A stretch of DNA of 64,000 nucleotides from Arenibacter amylolyticus (GCF_002150785.1 NZ_MTAZ01000004.1:62001-126000), one strand, 5' to 3'. Shown: positions 17,615 to 27,513, counted from the first letter of the stretch. The notes: a model not told the origin generated them from the letters alone. Translations and numbers: made by a program.

Positions 17615-17990
17615 ATGACAGCAGTAGAAGAATTTATATATCAATACGAAGATGACCAAAGGAAGATTATGCTCTTCTTACATAATTGGTTGGCCTCAGA
17701 TTTAAACCTAACCTGCAAAATGCGGTACAAGATCCCGTTTTACGATGGGAAATCATGGATATGTTACTTAAATCCGACTAATAAAGGGGAAGATCGAATT
17801 TGCCTTTGTTCGCGGGAACGAGCTTTCCAACGACCAGGGATTATTGGAGAGTAAAGGAAGAAAACAGGTTTTTAGCGTTGAATTCGAAAAACTAAAGGAC
17901 ATTCCGCAGCAAGCACTGCATGAAATCATTCAGGAAGCCATCTTGCTCGATGGTTCAAAACCTTACCCATCCAAAAGGAAATTAATATGA
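17615..17990 (+). pseudogene. DUF1801-like protein, frameshifted
   Basis: From the ATG at 17615 the frame encodes MTAVEEFIYQYEDDQRKIM and a DUF1801 pattern (MRYKIPFYDGKSWICYLNPT), then runs off into unrelated residues and stops at 17854. The missing half lies in another frame (FAFVRGNELSNDQGLLE, then QALHEIIQEAILLDGSKPY) to a stop at 17988-17990. Removing one G from GGGG at 17786-17789 restores a single 125-codon reading frame. So this is either a recent +1 mutation or a base-calling error in a homopolymer. The restored stop overlaps the start of the next gene by ATGA, which suggests an originally coupled pair. Its function is unknown. Confidence 0.75.
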
Positions 17991-18367
17991 GACTGAACGC
18001 AGGAATTATTACCAAGAGACTCGTGGAGACTAAAAAATTCTATACGGAGAAACTCGGTTTTGATGTGGTATGGGAATCCGATTGCTTTCTTTTACTGGCA
18101 ACACCAATCGGGGCTGACACAATTTCGTTCCTAGTCCCCAATCACCCTACTCAGGGAATAGATCGGTTTAGACAGGAATTTATGGGAAACGGCGTTTATT
18201 TGACCATAGAAGTGGAGGATGTGGATAGCACCTATAAAACCATTCAAGAAAAGGGGGTAGACATCGCTTTAGAACTGAGAACGGAAGATTGGGGAGACCG
18301 TCATTTTGCGGTAATCGACCCCAATAATGTGGGAATCGACTTTGTAACTCACACAGCACAGGAATAA
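17987..18367 (+). CDS. VOC-family (glyoxalase/bleomycin-resistance fold) protein
   Basis: A 126-residue protein of the vicinal oxygen chelate superfamily, with paired beta-alpha-beta units: MRLNAGIITKRLVETKKFYTEKLGF at the start and VYLTIEVEDVDSTYKTIQ in the second half, ending GDRHFAVIDPNNVGIDFV. The usual first metal ligand position is a Gly-Ile rather than His, so it may not be a metal-dependent glyoxalase. Its substrate cannot be read from the sequence. It overlaps the end of the frameshifted DUF1801 gene and is probably in the same operon. Confidence 0.75.
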   Translation: MRLNAGIITKRLVETKKFYTEKLGFDVVWESDCFLLLATPIGADTISFLVPNHPTQGIDRFRQEFMGNGVYLTIEVEDVDSTYKTIQEKGVDIALELRTEDWGDRHFAVIDPNNVGIDFVTHTAQE

Positions 18368-18502
18368 AATTCAACTAATATGTAATGGGTATAGAGCATA
18401 GTAAGGACAATGGTTTTTACATGTTCCTGGTCCTTAGCAATCTTCGTCTCGTTGACAAGTTGGCAGCTCTGAATTACCCTTGTTCTTAGACACATATTAA
18501 AA

Positions 18503-19786
18503 ATGAAAATACCAACAACCCTATTGCTTATATATTTTTGTATCAGTTGTCAACAGGTAACTGAGACCTACGATATGGTCATTGAGGATGTTACTATTAT
18601 TGATGCTAAAAACTCGATATTACTACCCAATCAAACTATTTATATAAGGCAAGACCGAATATTAAAAATCACACCATCTAAGGGGAATAGCGGAATTATT
18701 GCCGATACCACCATCAATGGAAAAGGCAAGTACGTATTACCAGGTTTTTGGGACATGCACGTCCACACCTGTTGGAAGGACAGCTTAGACAAAACAGTGT
18801 TTCCAATATTTCTTCAGTATGGCATTACTGGAATTCGGGACTTGGGTGGAAGTTTGGAAATTTTAAATACTTTCAAGAATTGCGCTAAAGTTCGGGCTCA
18901 TTTATATCCTAATTTATTTGGAGCCGGACCAATTCTTGACGGTGAGAAGCCTATTCATCCAGCCTTCAGTATTTCGGTAACCACAAATAATTTCAGAATA
19001 GTTTTAGATAGTCTAAGGAGTCAAAAGGTGGACTTTCTTAAAGTCTACTCTTTATTGCCAAGCAGTGTTTTGGACAGCATATCGGCTTATTCAAAGGAGA
19101 AGAAAATCGATTTCGCGGGACACATTTCTGAATACATTACTCCGGAAATGGCTGCGGTACGGGGTCAAAAAAGTTTTGAGCATCTTAATAAATTAGAGGA
19201 ATTGCTTGATGATTCGGATAGGCTGAATAATTTTTTTGGAATTGCAGATGAACATGGGAGTTGGTTGTGTCCTACATTGGTGATCTATCAGCGAAAATAT
19301 GAAATGGCAAATGGAGAATTTTTCTACCATTCCCTTTTTGAAGATCTGGATAAAGACCTGAAACTGGAATGGGAATATTTAAAGGAAGGGAGCACTCCAA
19401 AAATCGGTGATGAAATAAAAGAATCGACACTTAGATACCACAAACAAAAACAACTTGTTAAGGCTTTTTATGATCACCAAATTCCTCTTCTAATTGGGAC
19501 AGATTTTGCAGGGATGCAGTTTGTTTATCCGGGATATAGTTATCATGAGGAATTAAAATTAATGGAAGAAATAGGAATCCCTCCCTTTGAAATATTGAAA
19601 ATGGCAACTTGGAACCCCGCAGTGTTTTTAGGAATTTCAGAATCTTTCGGTACTATTGAAGCGAATAAAATAGCCGATCTAGTGTTGTTTTCTGAAAACC
19701 CAGTAGAAAGTATAGAAAACACCCTATCCATTGATATGGTTATAAAATCTGGTAAAATTGCTGATAAGACCTTTGCCAAAAACTAA
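18503..19786 (+). CDS. Amidohydrolase-family lipoprotein
   Basis: A 427-residue protein. The start MKIPTTLLLIYFCISC is a lipoprotein signal with the lipobox cysteine at residue 16. The amidohydrolase TIM barrel begins with the metal-binding HxH motif in FWDMHVHTCW (about residue 85-94), followed by a conserved FAGHIS, a SFEHL motif and an Asp in LIGTDFAG near 335. The small beta-sandwich domain made of both termini is visible (IEDVTIIDAKNSI and ADLVLFSENPVESI). These features match the prolidase/imidazolonepropionase-like amidohydrolases that cut cyclic amide or dipeptide bonds; the real substrate is unknown. It likely works on the cell surface or in the periplasm. Confidence 0.85.
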   Translation: MKIPTTLLLIYFCISCQQVTETYDMVIEDVTIIDAKNSILLPNQTIYIRQDRILKITPSKGNSGIIADTTINGKGKYVLPGFWDMHVHTCWKDSLDKTVFPIFLQYGITGIRDLGGSLEILNTFKNCAKVRAHLYPNLFGAGPILDGEKPIHPAFSISVTTNNFRIVLDSLRSQKVDFLKVYSLLPSSVLDSISAYSKEKKIDFAGHISEYITPEMAAVRGQKSFEHLNKLEELLDDSDRLNNFFGIADEHGSWLCPTLVIYQRKYEMANGEFFYHSLFEDLDKDLKLEWEYLKEGSTPKIGDEIKESTLRYHKQKQLVKAFYDHQIPLLIGTDFAGMQFVYPGYSYHEELKLMEEIGIPPFEILKMATWNPAVFLGISESFGTIEANKIADLVLFSENPVESIENTLSIDMVIKSGKIADKTFAKN

Positions 19787-19915
19787 GCATTGGTTGGCCG
19801 ATACTGCCTTTTAAATATGTATTGGAGAAAGCCCAAAAAGCGCTTTACTTGCCTTCGGAATTGGCAAAACCGATTCTGACTTTCCCCTGGTAGGAATCGC
19901 TTTCCACATGAATTG

Positions 19916-19970
19916 CCACGGCTTTTAAGCCGTGGGTAGAAGCGCTAGCAAACCTCTGGACTTTAGTCCA
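19916..19970. repeat. REP-like pair of hairpins between convergent genes
   Basis: Two tight hairpins lie close together: CCACGGCTT-TT-AAGCCGTGG (19916-19935) and TGGACT-TT-AGTCCA (19957-19970), both with a TT loop. This arrangement recalls REP elements and ends of IS200/IS605-type elements. No transposase lies near. It sits just after the tamL stop codon and after the amidohydrolase gene, so it may also slow transcription from either side. There is no T-run that would support a true terminator. Confidence 0.4.
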
Positions 19971-19976
19971 ATAAAC

Positions 19977-22253
19977 TTAAAAAGGATATCCTATCGCAAA
20001 ATTCAAGATGGGTTGGGAGAAATCCAACTCAAATCGGTCTCCCTTAGGTAGGTAGGGTTTCTGTAGGGGAGCAGCCAAATCAAACCGCAGCACAAAACTC
20101 TGTATATCTATACGGAGGCCCGCGCCCACGCCAATTCCCAACTCCTCCATAAAACTGGAAGTGAATTTCCCCCCTGGGAGAGCCTCATTTTCCTTTAGCA
20201 ACCATACATTCCCCGCATCGGCAAAGACCGCGCCTTTTAGAAAGGAATAAATGGGGAATCTATATTCTAAATTTGCCTCTAACCTTATATCCCCGGACTG
20301 ATCAAAAAAGGAACCAGCATCCCCTGTTTCGGGATTATAGGTGCCCGGGCCCAGAGAGCGAATCCTAAATGCCCGCACACTATAAGGTCCGCCAGAAAAG
20401 TACTGTTTGGAAAAAGGCAGGGTGCTACTATTGCCATAAGGAACCCCTATCCCTCCAAAGAGTCGGCCTACCAATGTTTGGGAGCTCCCTACCCGCCAGT
20501 GATACCTAAGGTCTATATCCGTTTTTGCAAATTGGGAGTAGGCCAAGCCTAAAATGGTCTTATCCCCATCTTCGGTAGATTTCTTTCCAAACAGGCCTAG
20601 GGTATTCCCTGCCAGGTCTACATTAGTGTTAAAAAACAGGGCGTTTTTCTTCTTGGGGTCTACCAGTTCGTTATAGGTAAAGGAGTAATTGAGACCGGCA
20701 ATAAACTGTTGTTCAAAACTACTTCTTAACAAGGGGTTGTTATCCAAAATGGTCTCAAATTCTGCCGTGGTATTGGAGAGGTTTACGTAGTTGATATTTA
20801 GGGGATTTAGCTCATGATACACATACCTATTTTCGTTCCAGCCATAGCCAAAGATGTAACTGAAGGAGGTAAGGTTATACAGTTTACTTCTGTTTAGGTG
20901 TTCCATTCCCAGACTTATCTTGGTTTTGGGGACCGCATACCTAAAGCGTTCTTTAAATTTTACAAAGGATAACAACCTAGGAAAGATCAGGTCTGTTTTT
21001 AATCCAAATTGGGTACTGCTTAAGCCCGTACTATTGCTTCCTGCCAATTGGGTTTCATAGCCAACATTGCCAGTGATATTTAAGGTTTCCCCACCTCTAA
21101 ATAGGTTTCTGTTGCTATAGGTGAGCGATAGGGTGGGGCCCGCAAAGTTGTTCGATTTGGATACGGCCTGTAACTCTGCCCGTAGGGAACGCTTGTTTAA
21201 GGGCGATAAATAGATATAGGCATCCAGTTTGGAGTACCCGTCGGTTTCCAGATTGCTATGGTCTTCCTTATACCGGATGTTCACATATTTATAGGTTCCA
21301 ATGGAGGCCAATCGGTTACTGGTAAGCTTGGATTTTAGGGGGGCATAGGTTTCCCCTTCCTCCAACAAAATATAGGGTGCCAATCTCTTGGGCTTAAAAA
21401 AGTGGTTGTGCTGTATATACGTTATCTCCTCATATTGCACGGTATCCTTTGCCAGGCTATCGGTGGCCACGGAATAATTGGGGAATACCTGTATGGAATT
21501 TATGCGGTAAGGAACCAAGGATTTTTTGGGTACGTCTCGCTTCAACCGTAAAAACAGGTTAAACTGCTTGTTGTTATACTGATTGGTATCGGCTTCAAAG
21601 ATTAGAAAATCGGCATTAAAATTATAATATCCCCTGGCCTTTAGATCTTGGTCTATACGTTCCCTTTCCATTTTAAATCGCTGAAGGTCGTAGCGTGTGC
21701 CAGGTCTTAGTAGGCTGTTTCCGAGCTTTTCCTTTATGTCTTGTATTATAGGAAGGGAATCGCCCTCCAATTGATAGGAAGCCAATTTGTAAGGCTTGGT
21801 AACGGCTACTTGGTGTGCCAAGGAGGCGGTTTTAGCCTTTTTATTTACCTGGGATGTGAGTTGGTTTCTAAAAAAGCCCCTGTTTTCTAGTCGGTTGTTA
21901 ATTAGCTCCTGGGTTCTCTCCAAATCGATATCGCTAAGGTACACGGGTTCTTCCCCAATTTTTTTGTTCAGCCACCTATTTATAAATCCCGGTTTTTCCC
22001 GTTGTGCCATATAGTGGACCCATAGGCCGGGATACATGCCCAAGACCTTGGTATTGGGTTCTGGTTTAAGTAGGCTTTGTAATTCTCTGCTTACTTGGTT
22101 GAGGTCTGCTACGGTGGTATCTGCGTTTAGCTGAATTTCACCTTCCGTATACAACCACTGGTCCTCCGGAATATATTTCTTAACACTACATGCTTGCAGG
22201 ACCCCTAGTAATAGGAGGGTTAAAAAATATTTTATTGATTGTTCGATTTTCAA
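19977..22253 (-). CDS. tamL: TamL, BamA-family outer membrane lipoprotein
   Basis: A 758-residue protein counted from a TTG at 22253, 7 bases after the tamB stop. The frame runs 23 codons further up, but that would overlap the tamB end with a basic segment before the signal peptide. From the TTG the protein opens with KIEQSIKYFL and a lipobox LQAC, a classical lipoprotein signal. POTRA-like repeats occupy the first 370 residues, followed by a 16-strand BamA-type barrel with the conserved ARAFRIRSLGPG-like block (YSVRAFRIRSLGPGTY) near its end. TamL is the Bacteroidetes form of TamA and works with TamB in envelope assembly or lipid transport. Confidence 0.85.
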   Translation of the reverse strand: MKIEQSIKYFLTLLLLGVLQACSVKKYIPEDQWLYTEGEIQLNADTTVADLNQVSRELQSLLKPEPNTKVLGMYPGLWVHYMAQREKPGFINRWLNKKIGEEPVYLSDIDLERTQELINNRLENRGFFRNQLTSQVNKKAKTASLAHQVAVTKPYKLASYQLEGDSLPIIQDIKEKLGNSLLRPGTRYDLQRFKMERERIDQDLKARGYYNFNADFLIFEADTNQYNNKQFNLFLRLKRDVPKKSLVPYRINSIQVFPNYSVATDSLAKDTVQYEEITYIQHNHFFKPKRLAPYILLEEGETYAPLKSKLTSNRLASIGTYKYVNIRYKEDHSNLETDGYSKLDAYIYLSPLNKRSLRAELQAVSKSNNFAGPTLSLTYSNRNLFRGGETLNITGNVGYETQLAGSNSTGLSSTQFGLKTDLIFPRLLSFVKFKERFRYAVPKTKISLGMEHLNRSKLYNLTSFSYIFGYGWNENRYVYHELNPLNINYVNLSNTTAEFETILDNNPLLRSSFEQQFIAGLNYSFTYNELVDPKKKNALFFNTNVDLAGNTLGLFGKKSTEDGDKTILGLAYSQFAKTDIDLRYHWRVGSSQTLVGRLFGGIGVPYGNSSTLPFSKQYFSGGPYSVRAFRIRSLGPGTYNPETGDAGSFFDQSGDIRLEANLEYRFPIYSFLKGAVFADAGNVWLLKENEALPGGKFTSSFMEELGIGVGAGLRIDIQSFVLRFDLAAPLQKPYLPKGDRFELDFSQPILNFAIGYPF

Positions 22254-22260
22254 TGCGATG

Positions 22261-25200
22261 CTATTTTTTTTCGTTTTCTGCTTCCTCCTTAATGGCTTTG
22301 GCAAAAAGCTCCTTAAATTCATTAAACTCCTTGTTAAAGATCAGGGCAATTCCCGTAACGATCAATTGTCCGTCTATAACGCTTTCAAATTCATTTTTAC
22401 GAAAGCCTTTTAGTCGATACCTTCCATTTTCGGTCAAGAGGTATTCTACACTTACATTCCCGATTACCGGGGTACTTTCCGCTCCAGAATTACCCCCTTC
22501 TATATTCATCTCGCTTCCCACCTGAACAATGAGTCGGTTATTGAAGAGTTGCTTGCTGGCGTTTACATCCAACTGGGTCCGCTCTTGGGGCGTATCCCCT
22601 TGGTAGTCCGTAAAACTTTCCAAACCAAAATCGAGTTCCACCCCAGTGCCTCCGATAAGCTTGTCCGAAAATTGGTTTAATTGCCCGGACAATACTTTGT
22701 TCACGTTGTCTTTGGCAATGGAGGCCGCCCCTCCAGAACTCCCATCACTGGTAGAGCCAGGGAAAAACCGATTTAAGACGAGCAGGGAAAATACCTGCTT
22801 GTTCAACTCTTCCTCCCTATTGTTTAGTTGTTGTACCCGCCCGTAAACATCACCTCCTAGGGATCCTTGTTTGTCTTCTGGGATGTCTAGGTTAAAGGAT
22901 ATCTCTGGTTGCAACAGCACTCCTTCTACATTCAGGTAGACTAAAAACGGCAGTTTTTGGCGGTATTTATTGGCAATTTCCGAACTGGCAGCCGAGGTCT
23001 GGGTAGCCATAAGGGGTGCGGCTGAGGTTTCCAATTTGTAAATGGCCCGTACCTGTAGTTCTGCATTGTATGGGTCGCCACTCCAAGTTAAGGTGCTTCC
23101 CGGGGCAATATCGAACCGCCGCTTTACCAGATTATAGAGACTGGCTTCGTAGTGTCCGCTACTTACCTCATACCTCCCTGCCAAGCTAGTACGACCGTTG
23201 GGATTGATGTCCAAATCAAATTCCCCCTTTCCGGTAACTTCAAAATTATCTCCGGACCGCTGGTCTATGACTATTTTAAAGGTGGCATTGTCCGCTACGT
23301 TTAGGGTGGCCGTAACGTCTAAACCTCTTAGTATTGAGGAGGTGGCGGTACTATCGGTGTTTTTGGTGATAATAGCATCCGGATTTTCTTTGTTCACAAA
23401 GAGCACCACCCCTTCGCGTTCCATCACTTCCAATTGGGATTCTGGAACTACAAAGGTTAAATTGGAACCTTCTACTACTCCTAAGTTTCCTGTTATTTTA
23501 GGGACGGATAAATCTCCCCCTACCGCTAGGTCGGCATTAAGTTTTAATGTTCCATAAAATAACTCGTTATCTTCCTTGGTGGCTTTAATGGGCTGGAATC
23601 CCTGGGTCTTTATTTTAAGATCGAAAGAAGGATTGCTAAGCTGTTCCGTATAGATACTACCGTCAAGGTGAAATAGGTGGTTATTGGCATCGGCTATGGA
23701 GAAGTCATCGAAATAAATCCCCTTATTATCTACTTTAATCTCTTCTTGTGGAAGGCTGAAAGTGGCATTTAGGGAATTCACCTTCAATCCGGCCTCCATA
23801 AATCGGAGATTCCCCTCGTACTTGGGATTTGCGGGGGTGCCGTTCACCCTAAATTCCCCTGCAAGACTGCCCGTTGGCTGAGAAATGCTTTCGGGTGCCA
23901 AGGCTGCTAGTGCCTTCATTTTTATCTCGTTGATGAGGAGGTTTAGGTTTAGTTGTGCCCCACTTTCCGCCGCAACATAATCGCCCTTAATGCCTAGGTT
24001 AACATCCCCACCAGAAAGGGAAAGGTCAAAATCATAGGTCTCTGCTGTTTTAGAATTGGCCGTTAATCTCAGATTCCCTAAGTCCGACTCCATAGCCGAA
24101 AATTGGGTTATTTCCATTTTTGCGACCATTCCGGTATCTCCATAGGGATCTTCAAAAGTAAGGTTGCCCTTTACGATCCCTGCTGCCAGGTTTTCTTCCG
24201 GATTTAAAAAACTAGTGAAGGTGCTCAGTCTAAAATTCTCAAATATCAATGAAAGGTCTTGATCTTTGTCAGCGTAATGACTACTGCTAAGCGTCATTAC
24301 CTGCTGGTTTCGCTGCAGTTTAAAATCCTGAAGTTCTAAAAACCGCTCCGCTAGGACGATGTGGTTACTTTCGGGAATTTGCCATTGCTGTTTATTGAGC
24401 ATCAGATTGGAAGGGTCTATTTTAAGGCGTAGGGTATCTTGGCGTACGCTTAATGTAGCACCTATATGCGCCAGTGTTGCCTCCCCATCGTAGGCATCAA
24501 AATTGAGACCTAGCTCCTGGTTTTTTAAAGTCCCACTTAAAGATATTTTGGGGATGGCAATAGGCCCTGAATTAATGGCTTTCCATCCAAAATTAACATC
24601 CAAGTTTTTTCCCGTGCCTTCCAGATCTAGGTGTAAGCTATCTAGGGTACTATCGTTATAATTGATATATGGGGCGCTGAGGTTGGCAGTTAGGTGTTGT
24701 TCTGCCTCATTAAAGCCTGCCTCTAGGTAGACGGTGTCCATTTTTTTTAATCCCCCTACAAAAACCTCTTCCAAGACGGGATCTTGTTTTATGGCCAACA
24801 TCATTTTCATAGAAACCGGATCTTGCCCTGTTTCCTTGGCAGTAGTATCCTTAAAATAACCACTAAAGTGCCGCTTAAGGGCCTTGTTTAAGGAGGTTAT
24901 ATCGCTATTGGAACGCAGCTCCCCCTGTATTATCTTACTGTTGATATCTACTGTGGTCCTTTTCCCGTTGCTAGCGGCATTTACCTTAAGGTTGGTAACG
25001 GGATATGGAGTGTTCTCATAAACCAATAGGGCATCGTCTATTTGCGATTGCAGGGTAAAATCATCCGCATTGCCTTTAAAATTGGCCTGTAGCTTAAATT
25101 GGGCCTTCGTATCCCTTTTTGTAATTCCCAAGGCAGAAAGGTCTGCCCCTATCACATTGAGAAACAGTTCTACTTTTGAGGAAATGGAATCCAGATCTAG

Positions 25201-27252
25201 TCCAGCCTCCATTTGGGCGTTTAGGTTTTCATCCTTAAATCTTAGATTTATATTTCCCTTGCCTTGGTTTAGGGTCCCTTGTAATTTTAAATTGGAAAAA
25301 TCATACCCTTGCCATTGTAGCTCGGTAAAATCGGTATCTACTTCCGCATGCAACGTATTTACAGAGCTACCACTCCCCGTGGCATTTAATGTAAAGGAAA
25401 CTGGTCCCAATTGTTCATTGTTCAGCAGTTTTTCTAGGTGTAGTTGTACTACCTCTAACTGGCCATTGAATGCTACTAGCTCTTTGCTGGAAAAATTTCC
25501 GTCTAGGGAGATAGAACCATCGGGACTTTTTAAAATGGCTTGGGCGTCCATAGTCGCTAAGGTTCCCTTAAGTACTGCTGTTATTTGAATGGAATCTGGC
25601 AGGGTTACTCCTAATTCTTCCTCATTAAGAAATTGGGCAACATCGGTTTTAAGGGTAGTAAATTCAAGCTTTGGGAAATCTACATAGAGCGAATCTGTTT
25701 GCATTAGGTTAGATAAGGTTCCTTGTAGCTGTAGCGCGGTAGTTTTCCCCCATTGCAGGGCGGTATTTTGTAGTTGAAGATTCCCCAAGGTACCCTCTAG
25801 GAATAATTTTCCGGAAACCGACTTCTTAGCTAAAACTTGGAAAGCTTCGTTTTCTTTTAATGCAGCCCAAAAAGGGTATGCTTCCTCCAGGTGGAGCAGC
25901 AAGGAGGGCATGGCCACGGACACCTGGGCGGTTGCTGGCTTATTAAGAAAATCTGTGATGGAGGTATATTTTATTTTGATCGTTCCATTGAGCCTGCTTT
26001 TTGGGGTGGAAATATCAATATTAGTAAAGGAAACACCCTTGTCGTTGGCCTTAAGGTCTACGCCAAAATTATTTAGGGCGATGCCATCTTTTTGATAAAA
26101 TGAAAATTGGGCTAGGGAGATTTCGGCAGCTTTGTTTCTTAAGAGCGCCGTCGGCATGTTTAGGTCTAGCTTGCTTATTGCTAAGGTAGTGGTAGTTACC
26201 AAATCCTTTGCTGCATCGTGCTCTTTGTAGGTGTAGGTAATATTATTATTCTCCATAACCACGGGGCCTGCTTCAACTTCCCAATTTGGCCATTTAAACT
26301 CCAAGGGTTTTTGGGTTTTAGTGGTGTCCTTGGGCAGCTGCTTGGTCACTTTTAGGTCACTATAAGCTACTTGGGAGTTGTGTAGTTCTAGGCGTTCTAG
26401 TGCTATCTTTCTATTCGCAAGATCTGCCTTGGGCAAGGCTAGGACAAAAGACCCAATGTTTAGCTGTCCTTCTATTTTACTGGGGAGGGAACTGTAGTTG
26501 GCCGCGGTATTTTCTATCGTTAACTGGTCTACCATAAGTAGAGGTAGTGTGTTCTCCGCAGAGGGTTCCGTCTCCTGTTGTAATTCTTTACTCTGGGAAT
26601 AGGTGATGTGGGTGTTGGAGATAGAGGCGCTACGTATATGGAATACGAATTGCTCTAGGTCTATCTCCTTCATTCTTAAACGAAGATTACCCAACTGAAG
26701 CGAAGCGTCTAAACCGGCAACCTCATCCCGGAAATCTACCTTAAAGTCATTTAGTTTAATAGTCCCAATTTCCACTTTGGGCGGCGCGCTGCTAGTGCTG
26801 CTAGCGGTAGTATCGGTTGCAAAGGCATCTATCAGGAAATCAAAATTATAGACGCCAGTATTTTCCGAACGATCTATCTTGGCCACCACTCCCTCCCAGT
26901 CTAGGGATGCAATCCTAATTTTATCGCCCTTTATCAAAGGAAGTAAGGGGATGGATGCCTCCAAGGCTTTGGAATGTAGCAAGGTATCTCCCCGCTGGTC
27001 CTCAATATAAAGTCCCTCTACATAAGCGTTCCCAGAAAAGGTAAGATAGAGGCGGTCTATCCCTATTTTGGTATTGGTTTTCTCCGAAACATAGTGAACC
27101 ACCTTGTGGATGATGATATTTTGTCCCCAGGGACTTCGGATAAAGAGGAGGAGTAAAAAAACAAGTGCCAGCAAGGCAAGGGCTATCCTGCCAATTATCT
27201 TTAGCGCTTTAGACTTTTTACTACGGTCTTTCTCTTTTTTTTGGGAACTCAT
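22261..27252 (-). CDS. tamB: TamB-like translocation and assembly module protein
   Basis: A 1663-residue protein. It has a basic N-terminus, one TM helix at about 17-40 (IIGRIALALLALVFLLLLF) and then some 1,200 residues of repeated beta-strands typical of AsmA/TamB-like bridge proteins, with a C-terminal DUF490/TamB domain near 1350-1640 (GRYEVSSGHYEASLYNLVKRRFDI). These form a long hydrophobic groove that spans the periplasm, carrying phospholipids or helping outer membrane protein insertion. The C-terminal domain would meet the TamL barrel, encoded immediately downstream. No frameshift or deletion is seen over 5 kb. Confidence 0.9.
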   Translation of the reverse strand: MSSQKKEKDRSKKSKALKIIGRIALALLALVFLLLLFIRSPWGQNIIIHKVVHYVSEKTNTKIGIDRLYLTFSGNAYVEGLYIEDQRGDTLLHSKALEASIPLLPLIKGDKIRIASLDWEGVVAKIDRSENTGVYNFDFLIDAFATDTTASSTSSAPPKVEIGTIKLNDFKVDFRDEVAGLDASLQLGNLRLRMKEIDLEQFVFHIRSASISNTHITYSQSKELQQETEPSAENTLPLLMVDQLTIENTAANYSSLPSKIEGQLNIGSFVLALPKADLANRKIALERLELHNSQVAYSDLKVTKQLPKDTTKTQKPLEFKWPNWEVEAGPVVMENNNITYTYKEHDAAKDLVTTTTLAISKLDLNMPTALLRNKAAEISLAQFSFYQKDGIALNNFGVDLKANDKGVSFTNIDISTPKSRLNGTIKIKYTSITDFLNKPATAQVSVAMPSLLLHLEEAYPFWAALKENEAFQVLAKKSVSGKLFLEGTLGNLQLQNTALQWGKTTALQLQGTLSNLMQTDSLYVDFPKLEFTTLKTDVAQFLNEEELGVTLPDSIQITAVLKGTLATMDAQAILKSPDGSISLDGNFSSKELVAFNGQLEVVQLHLEKLLNNEQLGPVSFTLNATGSGSSVNTLHAEVDTDFTELQWQGYDFSNLKLQGTLNQGKGNINLRFKDENLNAQMEAGLDLDSISSKVELFLNVIGADLSALGITKRDTKAQFKLQANFKGNADDFTLQSQIDDALLVYENTPYPVTNLKVNAASNGKRTTVDINSKIIQGELRSNSDITSLNKALKRHFSGYFKDTTAKETGQDPVSMKMMLAIKQDPVLEEVFVGGLKKMDTVYLEAGFNEAEQHLTANLSAPYINYNDSTLDSLHLDLEGTGKNLDVNFGWKAINSGPIAIPKISLSGTLKNQELGLNFDAYDGEATLAHIGATLSVRQDTLRLKIDPSNLMLNKQQWQIPESNHIVLAERFLELQDFKLQRNQQVMTLSSSHYADKDQDLSLIFENFRLSTFTSFLNPEENLAAGIVKGNLTFEDPYGDTGMVAKMEITQFSAMESDLGNLRLTANSKTAETYDFDLSLSGGDVNLGIKGDYVAAESGAQLNLNLLINEIKMKALAALAPESISQPTGSLAGEFRVNGTPANPKYEGNLRFMEAGLKVNSLNATFSLPQEEIKVDNKGIYFDDFSIADANNHLFHLDGSIYTEQLSNPSFDLKIKTQGFQPIKATKEDNELFYGTLKLNADLAVGGDLSVPKITGNLGVVEGSNLTFVVPESQLEVMEREGVVLFVNKENPDAIITKNTDSTATSSILRGLDVTATLNVADNATFKIVIDQRSGDNFEVTGKGEFDLDINPNGRTSLAGRYEVSSGHYEASLYNLVKRRFDIAPGSTLTWSGDPYNAELQVRAIYKLETSAAPLMATQTSAASSEIANKYRQKLPFLVYLNVEGVLLQPEISFNLDIPEDKQGSLGGDVYGRVQQLNNREEELNKQVFSLLVLNRFFPGSTSDGSSGGAASIAKDNVNKVLSGQLNQFSDKLIGGTGVELDFGLESFTDYQGDTPQERTQLDVNASKQLFNNRLIVQVGSEMNIEGGNSGAESTPVIGNVSVEYLLTENGRYRLKGFRKNEFESVIDGQLIVTGIALIFNKEFNEFKELFAKAIKEEAENEKK

Positions 27253-27405
27253 TTTCTGTTTAGCTATGCACTTTTAAACAAAGCTAAGTGCAAAATGGCA
27301 GTTTCTATATCAAAGTTGATTTAAATTATGATTATTGCCATTATTAAAATCCGCTGTGGAGTATCATTGGACTACGCGGCATTAATGAAAGCTCCTTCTT
27401 TGAGA

Positions 27406-27513
27406 CTAATAATTTAATAGGATGGCCGAGATAATAATCACGGCCAAAATAACCAATATCATCAGATTGTAAAATCTTCTCTTTTTCTTTTTTAGTTTGG
27501 ATAGTTCACTCAT
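27406..27513 (-). CDS. Possible 35-residue single-TM peptide upstream of tamB
   Basis: A short reading frame too small for most gene callers. It runs ATG to TAG and encodes MSELSKLKKKKRRFYNLMIL and then a strongly hydrophobic stretch rich in I, L, V and A, ending LLNY. A lysine/arginine-rich head before a single helix of about 20 hydrophobic residues gives a positive-inside membrane topology. It lies 153 bases upstream of tamB on the same strand, and a TATTTTTA (one mismatch to TAnnTTTG) sits 8 bases before its ATG. I do not recognise a family. The composition pattern is unlikely in random noncoding DNA, but an untranslated region is still possible. Confidence 0.45.
   Translation of the reverse strand: MSELSKLKKKKRRFYNLMILVILAVIIISAILLNY

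Noticed and set aside
25070-25588. 172-codon plus-strand ORF inside tamB
   Set aside because: It is the antisense shadow of a well-supported 1663-residue gene and has shadow-like composition.
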